From the NCBI GenBank assembly GCA_033239005.1, contig BSQZ01000126.1:1-64000 (forward strand): a DNA stretch of 64,000 bases, read 5' to 3'. Source of the DNA: Lamellibrachia satsuma. Taxonomy: Eukaryota; Annelida; Polychaeta; Sabellida; Siboglinidae. Below, piece after piece: positions 48,479 to 60,384 of the stretch; the first letter of the stretch is position 1, and each line of letters starts with the position of its first letter. A program made the position numbers and the translations under genes. Under the pieces are notes generated by a model. That model worked only from the letters and a program-made list of their open reading frames with translations. It was not told the DNA's origin and ran no database searches.

Positions 48479-49385
48479 TTGGTGTTATGCGAGGTTCCCC
48501 ACATGTACAACTGCTAAGTTAGTGCTATGCGAGGTTCCCCATATGTACAATTGCTAAGTTAGTGCTATGCGAGGTTCCCCACATGTACAATTGCTAAGTT
48601 GGTGCTATGCAAGGTTCCCCACATGTACAACTGCTAAGTTAGTGCTATGCGAGGTTCCCCATATGTACAATTGCTAAGTTGGTGCTATGCGAGGTTCCCC
48701 ATATGTACAATTGCTAAGTTGGTGCTATGCGAGGTTCCCCACATGTACAACTGCTAAGTTGGTGCTATGCAAGGTTCCCCACATGTACAATTGCTAAGTT
48801 GGTGCTATGCGAGGTTCCCCACATGTACAACTGCTAAGTTGGTGCTATGCAAGGTTCCCCACATGTACAATTGCTAAGTTGGTGCTATGCGAGGTTCCCC
48901 ACATGTACAACTGCTAAGTTGGTGCTATGCAAGGTTCCCCACATGTACAATTGCTAAGGTGGTGCTATGCGAGGTTCCCCACATGTACAACTGCTAAGTT
49001 GGTGCTATGCGAGGTTCCCCACATGTACAATTGCTAAGTTGGTGCTATGCAAGGTTCCCCAAATGTACAATTGCTAAGTTGGTGCTATGCAAGGTTCCCC
49101 ACATGTACAATTGCTAAGTTGGTGCTATGCAAGGTTCCCCATATGTACAATTGCTAAGTTGGTGCTATGCAAGGTTCCCCATATGTACAATTGCTAAGTT
49201 GGTGCTATGCAAGGTTCCCCACATGTACAATTGCTAAGTTGGTGCTATGCGAGGTTCCCCACATGTACAATTGCTAAGTTGGTGCTATGCAAGGTTCCCC
49301 ATATGTACAATTGCTAAGTTGGTGCTATGTGAGGTTCCCCACATGTACAATTGCTAAGTTGGTGCTATGCAAAGTTCTCCACTTC
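48479..49385. repeat. 40-bp minisatellite, about 22.7 copies
   Basis: The unit is ggtgctatgcgaggttcccc plus acatgtacaactgctaagtt. Variable sites (gcg/gca, acatg/atatg, aac/aat) form local runs, as expected from slippage or unequal exchange. Confidence 0.97.
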
Positions 49386-49882
49386 GAGAATTGTTAAACT
49401 GGACCTGCAAACATCGTCTGTTTCCACATTTCATATAAAAATACATAACATATTTAATTTTTAAAATGCCAAAAATTATAGGTTTTTTTTTTCAATTAAA
49501 TAATTACGACCAGCGAACGCTGCTTCTGACATTTTCCAACGCAAAGATAACAAAGTGGCGCCATAATTAATGAGGCATGAAAACATTCAAATTGAAACAC
49601 TTTACTTACAATTCATACTACCAGTAGGTTTATTCTAGCAACATCTGCTAATGATGCCCTAATTATGTTTCAACTTCCAATTCAGGAAAATATAATTTTA
49701 CCTTTTGTGTTGTTATGTAAAGAAAATCATTTCTGGTGTTAAACTGAATAACTGATAAAAAAACTATTGCAAAGGCTATTTATTTTCGGTAATTATAATG
49801 ATAGTTAGTTCAAACGAAGACACACACACACACACACACACGTGCGCACACACACACACGCACACACACACACCAATACTAG
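49386..49882. other. intron sequence with CA repeats
   Basis: Unremarkable AT-rich DNA ending in a CA microsatellite (about 49,820-49,872) next to the hAT target site. No exon is seen. Confidence 0.5.
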
Positions 49883-50245
49883 GTACACACAGGGTCCGTA
49901 TGGGGCCTTAAGTCTTGAAAAGCCTTGAATTTCATTGGTCATAATTCAAGGCCTTGAAATCCTTGAATTTTGCCAAGTAGTCTTGAAAAGGCTTGAATTT
50001 TATTTGTGTCGTTTAAAATTATTATTGACGCATTTTTGGTGCTGAGTAACAGCCAGCATCAGGCGGCAGTCGGCAAGTCTGAGCGGCTACGTCATTATTG
50101 GCGCGTCAGAAAGCCAGCGTTTAAAAATAACTCGTGTGCTTATTGGGCAATCAGCGTTTCGGCGAACTGCAGCACGTGGCTGGCGCCATTACGAGTACAT
50201 TATTTGCGTTTGTTGGTTGAGTGGAATGTGGTTTGTTTTCGAAAG

Positions 50246-50502
50246 ATGGGCAAAGCTAAATTTCAAGACAGTTGGCTTGAAAAAATAGCCTATAATACTT
50301 GGCTGGAGCGTAACCCGAAGGATGTGTTCTCTGCACATTGCCGGGCATGTAAGCGTGTGTTTGACGTTAAGATGATGGGGGAATCGGCACTTCAGAGTCA
50401 TAGCATTGGAAAGAAACACGTCGCTAATATGAAGCGAATAAATCATGCAACGAGTTCGGGGACTTCAATATCGTCGTTCTTTGGGAATACTGGACATCGT
50501 TC
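50246..50502 (+). pseudogene. hAT transposase exon 1 (BED zinc finger)
   Basis: Starts MGKAKFQDSWLEKIAYNTWL. The BED-type finger is CRACKRVFDVKMMGESALQS followed by HSIGKKH. It ends at donor gtatgtac and joins in frame to an exon starting 50,999 (acceptor gtttttccag). A longer open frame from 50,006 covers untranslated sequence. Confidence 0.75.
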
Positions 50503-50998
50503 AGGTATGTACTAAATATGTGTTCATGTATAAATAAAAAATATTTCCGCAATTGATTAAATCATCAACTTGATCAAGCCGGTCGGTCATACGCCATCGG
50601 TGACATTGGCCTTAAATTATTACTACACCTATGCTACAGGATACAGTCTACACTAACTACATGCATACCATGGGGCGTTTTTCGGGACGGTGGACTGAGC
50701 TCCGATGCCGATGATGCAGCCAACCGTGCTTGGTTATGACCTAATTTGTAATCTCTGTTATAGCTAAGCTAAGCAAAATCGCTGGCGACATAGTTAAGTT
50801 TCATTTATACAAATAATTTTTTTATTACTTAAACTGCTATCAGTTTAATTCAAATTATGCGATTAAGTTATATTTAAATAAATACATATGGGCAGAGTTT
50901 AATTTAATTATATAATTTAAACCTACTCCGTGCATATGTATTTACAATAAGATAAGTTTTAGATATATTATATCTAAAACGTATATGCGTTTTTCCAG

Positions 50999-52717
50999 AG
51001 CATGATACGCCAAACAAAGCAAGCATCGCAGAACCGAGCAAATGTCAGCCTCCTAGAACATGCTCATCTGCCGTCTCAGTTGCAAGTCATGTTACGACAG
51101 ATCAACACTGGCATGCAGAGATTCAATGGGCCATGAAAGTGATCAATGCGCACTACTCATATGCAAGCTGTGCTGGGTTGGATAAACTGTTTCAGCTTAT
51201 GTTTCCAGACGACCGCAATCATTTGCTGATCAACATTGGCAGCTGTGGGCTGCATATCGTCCATAACGCATTCAAGGCAGGGTTTGAAGCCACCGGTTGG
51301 GATGTGAAGTCGTTTCTATGGGCCCTCTACACTATCTTCTATGAAACTCCAGCAAGACGTGAAGACTATACTGCCATCACCAGCTCTGTTGTCTTCCCAC
51401 TCAAGTTCTGTCTACACAGATGGGTGGAAAATGCAACCGTTGCTGCTCGTGCCCTCATCATCCTTCCTCATCTGAAGAAGTATGTCGACACCATTCAACA
51501 GAATCCAAAAGACGTATGCAGTTCCAACCAGCAAGTCTTTCACGATCGTGAAATCCGGCTGCACCGATGTGTTAATGCCTGCTCGGCTGATGTTTTTTGA
51601 GTCTGTGGCGCATCAGTTTGAGTCATTCCTGGTGCGCTACCAGTCTGACAAGCCACTCGTGCCATTTCTTGATGCAGACCTCAGCACGCTACTTCGCGGA
51701 CTCTGTCGGCGCTTCGTCAAGAAGATTGTCATGGATTCTGCAAGTTCGTCAGCACTTTTTGTCAAGGTCAATGTGTCTGACAGTGCTAGCCACGTCGGCA
51801 ATGTCAAGATAGACACTGGTTTCTCTGCCACAAAGGCGTTGAAGGAACTTGCCGCAACCAAGAAATGCAGCGACTTGGCACGAATGCGTTTCCGGGATGA
51901 CTGCAAGAAGGCACTGGTCGCTGCCACAGACAAGTTGCTAGTGAAGTCGCCACTCAAGTATGTGATGACCCGAAATCTGGCCTGTCTGGATCCACGAATG
52001 ATGGCCAGCAACTCCCATGGATGCGTCTCAAGCTTTCGTTGCGTCCTGCCCAAGCTTGCTGACCTGCATCAAGTGAACGAGGCCAACTGCGACTTAATCG
52101 GATGGCAGTTCGCTGCATTCATGGATGAGGTCGTCACGCCGAACAACAGCGCATTTAAGGAGTTTTCCCCTGACAATGACAGGCTGGACACATTCCTATC
52201 CGTCCGAATGAAAGGATCCGATCACTTCGGGAAGCTGTGGCCTGTCACCAAGAAGCTGCTGATTCTATCGCATGGACAGGCCACAGTTGAGCGAGGATTT
52301 TCCATTAACAGCCACCTTGTGGTGGAAAATCTTCGAGAGGCATCGGTGGTATCACAACGAGTTGTCTATGATGCAATCGCGACAGCTGGAGGGTTGTGTG
52401 GTGTGCCTATCACCAAATCAATTATGTCGTATGCACAAGGGGCGAGACAGTGCTACGTGGCATACCTGGAAGCTGAGAAACAGAAGCAGACATCAATTGA
52501 CTCAGACTGCAATGCCAAGTGAAAACTGGAATCCGATGAACGTGATAAACAAGAGGCCAAGAAGCGACGACTGGACAACGACATTGTTGCCCTTATGAAA
52601 TCATCTGATGAATTGGCAGACAGTGCAGAGGCAACGGGCGACTTGACGCTACGTTCGCACTCCAATGCCCTCAGAAAGAATGCGGCTACCAAACGCCAGG
52701 CACTGAAAGACCTTTAA
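50999..52717 (+). pseudogene. hAT transposase main exon, deleted, frameshifted and stopped
   Basis: The exon begins EHDTPNKASIAEPS and reaches SCAGLDKLFQLMFPD, then jumps to LLINIGSCGLHIVHNAFKAG. In this hAT family some 170 residues that include the first catalytic Asp lie between these, so an internal deletion is inferred. It continues through HRWVENATVAARALIILPHL, shifts frame near 51,520, then runs through PFLDADLSTLLRGLCRRF to the hATC dimerisation region (LSHGQATVERGFSINSHLVV). A premature TGA at 52,520 precedes 64 more in-frame codons (KLESDERDKQEAKKRRLDND onward) to a TAA at 52,715. It is clearly inactive. Confidence 0.8.
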
Positions 52718-53194
52718 ACGTGGACCGGATGCGATGACAATCACACGGATGTAAACGTCAAACTGTGAATGAACTCTAAATGTCGACATGGTATGAACAG
52801 TTACAAAGTAGTGAAATAATTGATGTGAATGTCGATTATTAAAGATAACAGCCGTTGAAAACTGTCTTGAATTTCTTTTTTAAATAGCCTTAAAAAGTCT
52901 TGAATAGCCTTGAATTTCATATCTTCAAAAGCATACGGACCCTGTACACGTATCATGGGGTTTTCCAAGCGAATGTATCAATCAGCTTTACAAATATATA
53001 TTTATTCACATGTGTATGTTCATTAAAATTTACTTTAAATCAGGCATGACCAGAAATAATTTTTCTTCACTTGCCAAACTGCAGTGAAGAGGGTGCACAT
53101 GAATGCTTTGATCTACCTCTAAGCCACGTTAAGTCAGATACATGGTGACTTTAACAATTAAAAGTGCTAGATGTGAAGTTTGTACATAACTTAC

Positions 53195-54830
53195 CTCAAA
53201 CTGGTGATGTGACCATTTTCATTTTCCAGCACCCACACCAACGCACGCATATCCATCATGGACATGTTACTGGATTTGATTTCTGTTGGCACAATTTGCA
53301 CCATGTCAGGATTCTGTGTCTCAAACACTGTGGCAATCATCATTGCATCATCATCCATCATTTGTGTGAGTATTCTGGTTTGAATCAGCATTTCTGTCAG
53401 CCGTGTGGTCAACTTCTGAGAGTCATGTGTTGCATCTCCTGATACTAGACGCTCGACATAATACCTATGACCGGTGTCTCCAAGCAGGCCTCCCATAAAC
53501 ATGACCATGGTCTTCAGTTGCTCAAACAGTGTCATGTTCCTAAGACACTCCCACACACTGTCACCTGACCTCAGCATACCAACAGCTGCAAAAAATGCTT
53601 GTATGGTGGCATGGCTGAATTCCCAGCAGATCCTTGTTGTTCCTTTGACACGTCGATCCGGTGTCCGCGATTCAACCAAGAAACCGCATTTTTTGTCGGT
53701 ATCGTCAAAGTCAAACTTCTCAAGATCATCTTTGTAAAAGATGAATTTTGGTGGCGATGACATTATGCTAGATCTTGCTAGATCTGCATGTTTACGTAGT
53801 GGTGCCTCAATGATGTCAAACAGATTGTCTAAATCTGTTGCCTCCTTGCTGTACTTCAAATGAGGATGGAGCTTCGATGCACCTTGGATAGTTGATTGTT
53901 TATACAAGTCGGTCGTCGTATTCACAGCAGGCGCCTCTGCATTCTCAGCACAAGTGTACATGTCTGCTAAAGACGCACATACAAAGGCGCACTGCAGTGG
54001 CACCTGGCATAATCCTGCCGTGCTTGGACTTGCATCAACATGTTTCATGATGAATTCTCCCTCTTCCTTTGTGTGTGCATTCTTGTGAACATACTTGCTT
54101 ACCATTTCACTGGTAAAACCGCACAGTTGTACAGAATGATTGAATGCCTTTATAGGTAACTGCTTGGTTGGCCGTGAACTGACCAATACTTTAGCCCCAG
54201 GTAGCACGCCATTGTTGATGATGCGTGATATCAAAGTTGACAAAGTATCTTCCTTGTTGCTTTGTCCTTCTTGTTGGTCTGACCCTCCTCCTTCATCATA
54301 TCCATCCAGGAAAACTAAGATTTCCTCAGGACTTCCATTGATGACATCAAGGCATGCTGTGTGATGCTTAGGTGAGATGAGTCCATCCAACAGCAGGTTG
54401 CTGAGTGACCACGTCTCACGTGGCGGGAGCTCTTTTATCGGGACCAGGAAGGTGTACTTGATATCAGGCCATAGCGCACCTCTTGCCCATTGGTTTGCAA
54501 TGTGTTTAGCCAGGGTACTCTTCCCGACTCCAGGTTGACCTCGAATCAAAACTTTTGTCGGGGCCTTGGTCTCCTGGTGTTCATCATTTCCTAGATTGCT
54601 AAAGAGCTCAGCAACAGGTATAGCATCATTGGACTGCACACGGGTCTCCATTTCCTTCAAGTCATGGAAACTGAACTTCTCAGGAAATTTCTCAGTAGTG
54701 TGCTTCTGAAGATGCATTTCCACAAACGCATCTTCCAGACAAACAGGTTTGTCTGAATCTAAGTCAACTGAATGACAGACAGGAACAGTCAAATTTTGAT
54801 ACTTCTTTCGCAACACTTTCCCGAGGAATT
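53195..54830 (-). CDS. NACHT exon of an NLR-type receptor
   Basis: This single 1,636-bp exon encodes about 546 residues of a NACHT NTPase, the oligomerisation module of NOD-like receptors, which are cytosolic sensors that assemble when ligand binds the LRRs. Walker A (GQPGVGKST) is at about residues 98-106 (near 54,540), Walker B (ILVFLDGYDE) at 171-180, and a sensor-like KVLVSSRP at 214-221. A winged-helix/superhelix region follows, with WEFSHATIQAFF. The exon ends in ENENGHITSL, which already reads as the end of an LRR. The acceptor is tttattttcag before 54,830 and the donor is gtaagtt after 53,195, so the methionine further upstream is intronic. The exon starts in phase 1 and ends in phase 2, matching the microexons upstream and the LRR exons downstream. 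No stop or frameshift is seen. No Death, CARD or DED domain was recognised upstream in the window. NACHT identity is near certain; joining it to the distant LRR array is inferred from strand, order and phase. Confidence 0.93.
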
Positions 54831-56210
54831 CTGAAAATAAATATACTTTGTAATACAGACAAATAAAATATTTTCTGAGAAGATATGCCTTTAGAAATAG
54901 GTCAGCTTTCTCTCCTTCCTTCCTCATGGGTTAAAGATAGTCTGTCAGTCTTCAGATTTGTCTTCCCCACTATACACTCCCTCTCCCAGTCCCTCCTCCC
55001 GTCTCTCCCAGTACATTGCTGGCACATTACAGTGCATCTGATCGTAACGTGGATTCAGCTATAGCGTGGTATGTCATTCAGGCCATATATCTGTAGCTAT
55101 TGCATCATCAATGGTAACCAACAACCAGTAACTGAAATGGTAAATCACATTGAAAAGTACCATGTGACACATTCATTCGAAAATATACAATTTGCAGTAT
55201 ATGCTGGTTATGCCTTCATTTTATTGAAACCACTTTTGGCAAATAAACGTTAGCCTCAAATTAAGTTGCCGACATCTAAATAATTACCCATTATGAACGC
55301 CAGCAATATTATTTTGCCAATAGGATTTCTGTGTATTTGTACCATGCTGAGTTTGAAAATTAACAATTTTCTTTTTCATAAATTCCATAAACTATAAAAG
55401 AAATAACTACAAATTATCCTTTAAAATGATTTGTCAACTTATCCTGAACTTTGCTTATAAAAATACAAGTTTGATCTCCCAAATGTTGTCCAAACCATTA
55501 CAAGTACCACATTCGTCCTATTACATTAACATACTTACAGTATTCTTGACAAATGATGCAGAAAAAGTCACAAATAGTATTTATACAAAAATATGTGTAA
55601 ACCACAAATGATGACAAAATGTCCACCAGGAGGCACCACATTTTCGCTAATCCACCAGATGGCAACATGGTTGGCACCATAACAAAACGGCGTCCGTTGA
55701 GACCTGCGTGTTGCTCCGAGTTGGAAACTTACATATTTTGGATAACTATCTGTGGTTACCATGTATTTAAAACTATGTAGGAATGAAACATTGGAGAAAA
55801 GTTAGCCATGCAAACATTTTATTCTAAAACTTAGTAAAAGACTGGCTGTCATACAGACACTTAGGCAGTTATGATCAACCATGTCCTCTGTATGGAACCA
55901 TGAAAATTCCAACAGGACACATCAAAACACAATGGAAGTGACTGTCAAGATATTCAATGAAGGGACTTGGTTGGTGTAACCAGCCATTTATACATTCACA
56001 TGTGGTAAAAAAAATACCAGAGCTGATATAGGTGAAACTTGATTTTTTCAGACGTGTCATCACTGAAATTAGAAAAAAATGAGGGTGTACGCTCATGTAC
56101 GCTTAATAGGACGAATACGGTAAGTCCTCTTTGCAAGATGTTTACATACTGATTAGGTATATTATCATCAATATGCTACAAACTATTTATAGTGAATTGC
56201 ATTAACTGAC
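54831..56210. other. intron upstream of NACHT, nothing recognised
   Basis: AT-rich DNA. Short open frames (for example on the minus strand at 55,875-56,096) show no known domain, and no Death-fold exon was recognised. Confidence 0.4.
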
Positions 56211-56240
56211 CTTCCGCATTCCACTCATCAGTCTTTTGTG
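56211..56240 (-). CDS. candidate microexon (30 bp) just upstream of NACHT
   Basis: Bounded by acceptor ttttctgtag and donor gtcagtta. In phase 1-1 it reads QKTDEWNAE with split codons at both ends. Joining it to the NACHT exon (first full residues FLGKVLRKKYQ) keeps the frame. Confidence 0.55.
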
Positions 56241-56319
56241 CTACAGAAAAAAGAACAATTATGGATATTACTGAGGAGCACATAATAGCTGTATACAGTA
56301 ACACTTGTCTAAGACAAGC

Positions 56320-57150
56320 AAATCTACAACTGGTCAGTTTTATAATGTAAATCATCTACTATGGATGAACATATGCCACACCACACAATTATACAAACCT
56401 GTTGCATGGTTATAAAACAGAATGATGTCAACATAATTAACTTCAAATAAAATTAACATTCCAAATACATAATCAAATCTGAACAATACTGTTGACTTCA
56501 CAACCACAAAATAATGAGATTTCTGAAGAACATGTGTTAGTTGTATATTTACAATAATTATTATTCATGCATTACACGAGAAACGTTTAATAATGTTGAT
56601 AAAGGAATTCCAACAAACTAAAATTCTGCCCTATATATAAACACAGCACAAATCTGTAGCATAATCTTTTTCTCAGAAATGTTAAACAATAACTTTAATA
56701 TAATATTTTATTATGTAATATAAAAGTTATTGAGAAAGTTTGTCAATGTATAAAAGATTAATAAAACAGCATTTATAGTTAGTCAGTATTATATTAACCC
56801 ACCTTCTTTCACATTCTGAAGTTCTCCTAAAAAAGACAATAATTTTTTTTATCAAAATATTTCATTAGAACATTAGTGTACAGCGGGTGCATTCAGTTTT
56901 GTAGTATAAATCGTCTACGATGAATTGACATACGTCACACCACACAATTACACAAACCTGTTGCATAGTTATAAAACATAATTATATCAACATAATTAAT
57001 TTCAAATATAATTAACATTTCAAATACATAATCAAATCTTAACTATACTGTTGACTTCGCAACCACAAAATAATGAGATTTCTGAAGAATATTTTGTTAG
57101 TCGTATATATATTTACAATTATTATTCATGCATTACACATGAGAAACTTT
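56320..57150. repeat. tandem duplication of microexon-bearing intron segment
   Basis: The stretch 56,336-56,580 (atcatctactatggatgaac onward) is repeated at about 56,890-57,145 with the same blocks (gttgacttcgcaaccacaaa, aatgagatttctgaagaa). A third, partial copy surrounds 59,690-59,960. Each copy is adjacent to one microexon. Confidence 0.8.
56803..56826 (-). CDS. candidate microexon (24 bp) upstream of NACHT
   Basis: Bounded by acceptor cttttttag and donor gtgggtta. In phase 1-1 it encodes ELQNVKE plus split codons. The phase equals the 5' phase of the NACHT exon, so it could act as a removable linker segment. Confidence 0.55.
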
Positions 57151-57151
57151 G

Positions 57152-57780
57152 AACAATGTTGATAGGTTGTGTGGTAAGGAGATCAAGCAAGTGGATGGCT
57201 TTGTGTACCTTGGAGAAATGGTTATGGAGGATGGCATTCAGAGGTAGAGGTGAGACGTCGAATACAAGCGGGAGTGAATGCTTGGAGAAAGGTAGAGGGA
57301 GTCATGTTGGACAGAAAAATTTCAAGAAAGCTGAAAGGGAAAGTCCTGAGAGCATGTGTTACACCGGCATGCCTGTATGGTCTGGAGACAGTGGCGGTGA
57401 CAGAGCATGTGTTACACCGGCATGCCTGTATGGTCTGGAGACAGTGGCGTTGACAGAACAACAACAGAAGCTGCAAGTTTGTGAGAACAACTGGGTTCGA
57501 CGAATAACAAGAACAAAGAAGTTGGACAGAAGAAGGATGAACAACCCGAGGAAAGAGATTGGGATGCAATGCAGCCTAACAGGAAGATTGGTGAGAAGCC
57601 GGATGAGATGGGCAGGCCACTTGGTAAGGATGGATGCAGGCAAACTAGCAGAGAGCAGAGGTGGAAAAACATCAAGGACGCAGGAAAAGGGGAAGGCCAC
57701 AGTCGAGATGGGAGGACTGCATGAGGAGGGATATGAGAAGATCGAGGGAGGATGAAATATGGAGGGGGCTGCCAACAGAA
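57152..57780 (+). pseudogene. RTE-like LINE reverse transcriptase tail
   Basis: Frames read QVDGFVYLGEMVMEDG, VRRRIQAGVNAWRKVEGVML, CVTPACLYGLETVALTEQQQ, LQVCENNWVRRI and RMRWAGHLVRMDAGKLAE, the C-terminal portion of a LINE RT. A 54-bp internal duplication repeats the TPACLYGLETVA block. It has inserted into the microexon intron duplication. Confidence 0.75.
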
Positions 57781-57822
57781 AACTATGAAAAGAATAGAAA
57801 GAGTGGCTCAACTATACTGTAA

Positions 57823-58589
57823 CTGTACCTGACCCTCACACCTGTACAACAGGGAACAAGGAGGAAGAGACTGTACCTGACCCTCACACCTGTACAACAG
57901 GGAACAAGGAGGAAGAGACTGTACCTGACCCTCACACCTGTACAACAGGGAACAAGGAGGAAGAGACTGTACCTGACCCTCACACCTGTACAACAGTGAA
58001 CAAGGAGGAAGAGACTGTACCTGACCCTCACACCTGTACAACAGGGAACAAGGAGGAAGAGACTGTACCTGACCCTCGCACCTGTACAACAGGGAACAAG
58101 GAGGAAGAGACTGTACCTGACCCTCGCACCTGTACAACAGGGAACAAGGAGGAAGAGACTGTACCTGACCCTCGCCCCTGTACAGCAGGGAACAAGGAGG
58201 AAGAGACTGTACCTGACCCTCGCCCCTGTACAGCAGGGAACAAGGAGGAAGAGACTGTACCTGACCCTCGCCCCTGTACAGCAGGGAACAAGGAGGAAGA
58301 GACTGTACCTGACCCTCACCCCTGTACAACAGGGAACAAGGAGGAAGAGACTGTACCTGACCCTCGCCCCTGTACAGCAGGGAACAAGGAGGAAGAGACT
58401 GTACCTGACCCTCGCCCCTGTACAGCAGGGAACAAGGAGGAAGAGACTGTACCTGACCTTCACCCCTGTACAACAGGGAACAAGGAGGAAGAGACTGTAC
58501 CTGACCCTCACACCTGTACAACAGGGAACAAGGAGGAAGAGACTGTACCTGACCTTCACACCTGTACAGCACGGAACAAGGAGGAAGAG
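57823..58589. repeat. 48-bp minisatellite, about 16 copies
   Basis: The unit is ctgtacctgaccctcacacc plus 28 bases, a multiple of three, so long open frames appear on both strands (for example NKEEETVPDPHTCTTG). They are not considered genes. It begins directly at the end of the LINE tail. Confidence 0.97.
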
Positions 58590-58798
58590 CACATAGAGGA
58601 ATTCCAACAAACTAAAATTCTGCCCTATTTGTAAACACAGCACAAATCTGTAGCATAATCTTTTTTTTCACATATATATACCAATAACTTTAATGTAATA
58701 TTTTATTATGTAATATAAAGGTTTTTTTTAGAAATTACTTTCAGTCAACTCAGGTCAGTACAGATGAAAATTAAATTGACTGCATGTCATAAATAGGA

Positions 58799-59673
58799 AT
58801 ATGCGACGTTGGCACAGCCAAGGTTGCATATGGGTTTTTATGCAAGCAACACCACATACAATTAATGATTGGTCCATTGCAAATTTATTCTATTATGCTA
58901 ATTCCAGCAGAGCTGGGTGACGCGCTCTGTGACCCAGTTTGCCTGCCTCCATATATTGAACCAATCAGCGCGCACCAGCTGCGCGACGCTACAGATTTCA
59001 AACTTGGACTAGCCACTTCGTTTTGTGAAAGCATACGGAGTGGACATGCTTTGCAAATTTGTCCCACCCTCCTCCCCATCTTTCTCCCTGTTGTGTGTGT
59101 TCACATGTTAGCAGCAATTGTACATCTTTGGTGGAAGGGGGATGTTCATGTCTCCAAGCTTTCCCATTCTTTTTTTCAATAGTGGACATGGGAGTTTTGG
59201 CTCTCCCAGAAGTGTTCACGGGTTTTAATGCTGGGACGCAGCTCGCTTCCCTTCCACCTTGGATTTTAGAACTGTTCCTGTAATGGGGCGAATTGGCCCC
59301 ACCTTTCTAGTTATTCCAGTTAGAGCTAGTGTATTTTTAAGCAGGTAGTTGTATTCATAGACTGCGTGATAGCATGTAGGGCATTATGCTATTTGGTTTA
59401 AGGGTGTTCTATGACAATAGTAATGCCATTGTTTCTTTTATTTGTTCTAGGAATACTGCTACTGCTTTGTGGTGAAATGTGGGCTCTATTGAACCCGACG
59501 TCCAGGAGGCTCGCATGGGGCGTAGTCAGCCTGGCGTTGGGTTGTGGAGACCACATTTCTTTGTTTTACATTTCTTTAAAAGTGGGCTTACACTTAATCC
59601 CCACAATAAACGAATAAACGTCATTCATTTAGCCTTTTCATATCTCTATATCTGTGTTGTGTTGTTGATTGCA
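58799..59673. mobile_element. B-A composite repeat, solo-LTR-like
   Basis: One complete B (58,799-59,293) followed by one A (59,294-59,673, with an 8-bp aataaacg duplication). It splits the duplicated microexon intron. Cataaata occurs at both borders and may be a target duplication or just AT-rich chance. Confidence 0.6.
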
Positions 59674-59781
59674 TAAATAAAATTTATTGACAAAACGTTT
59701 TAGTAAATATATATAAGTTTGTCAATGTATAAAAGATTAATAAAACAGTATTTATAGTTAGTCAGTATTATATTAACCCAC

Positions 59782-59802
59782 CTTTCATATTCTGAAATTC
59801 TC
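59782..59802 (-). CDS. candidate microexon (21 bp) upstream of NACHT
   Basis: A 21-bp open segment lies between acceptor gtctttttcag and donor gtgggtta. In phase 1-1 it encodes EFQNMK plus split codons. It is paralogous to the 24-bp microexon at 56.8 kb, with the flanking intron duplicated as well. Expression is unproven. Confidence 0.5.
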
Positions 59803-59839
59803 CTGAAAAAGACAATAATTATTGTTAGTTATCAATACT

Positions 59840-60384
59840 TTTCATTAGAACATTATTGTACAGCAGGTGCATTCAGTTTTGTAATGTTATTTGTCTACGA
59901 TGAATTGACATATACCACACCAAACAATTATACAAACATGTCACATAGTTATATCACATTTCACAGGAATGAACATTAAACTTGTCTGACGTTTCAAGAC
60001 AAGCAAACATTCAGACCTACTCATCCCCACTGATCATGCTTATGGATAGTTTTATTGAACTTTGGAAGGTACATAGCATGTGAAAATATGCCTAGGATTT
60101 CACGTTTCGATGAAGCCAACATTTTCTTGAAAATTTCACCAATCTGTTTTTCTGGTGCTAGATATCTAAGCTATTATAAAAAAACATGTACAACAATATC
60201 GCACTAAGTTTTTATTTATTTACTTACAGTAAATGTTTATTCTATAAATAATTGTGTATAAATATTTTAGAACTTCAGTTAAACTTTTTATTTTTAATAA
60301 ATAATTTTCTTTAAATGTACAAATCACGTTGAAAATTACATGATAAATTCAGCAAAATCATATGGTTCATTTCAATGCCAAAAT
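59840..60384. other. AT-rich DNA, nothing beyond the duplicated intron piece
   Basis: The first 120 bp belong to the duplicated microexon intron; the remainder shows no gene. Confidence 0.4.

Larger units (their letters stand above)
49891..52943 (+). mobile_element. hAT DNA transposon, degraded
   Basis: A 3,053-bp element bounded by 12-bp inverted repeats AGGGTCCGTATG. The flanking octamers are GTACACAC and GTACACGT (six of eight match), consistent with an aged 8-bp hAT target duplication. Both ends carry clustered subterminal cttgaat motifs. It encodes the broken transposase described separately and lies in the NACHT-to-LRR1 intron, antisense to the receptor gene. Confidence 0.87.

Noticed and set aside
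48479..49385. Possible CRISPR-like array
   Set aside because: Contiguous 40-bp units with no distinct spacers in eukaryotic DNA; it is a minisatellite.
57783..58643. A 286-residue minus-strand frame and a 212-residue plus-strand frame with 16-residue repeats
   Set aside because: The 48-bp minisatellite has a period divisible by three, so frames stay open without selection; several frames are open at once.
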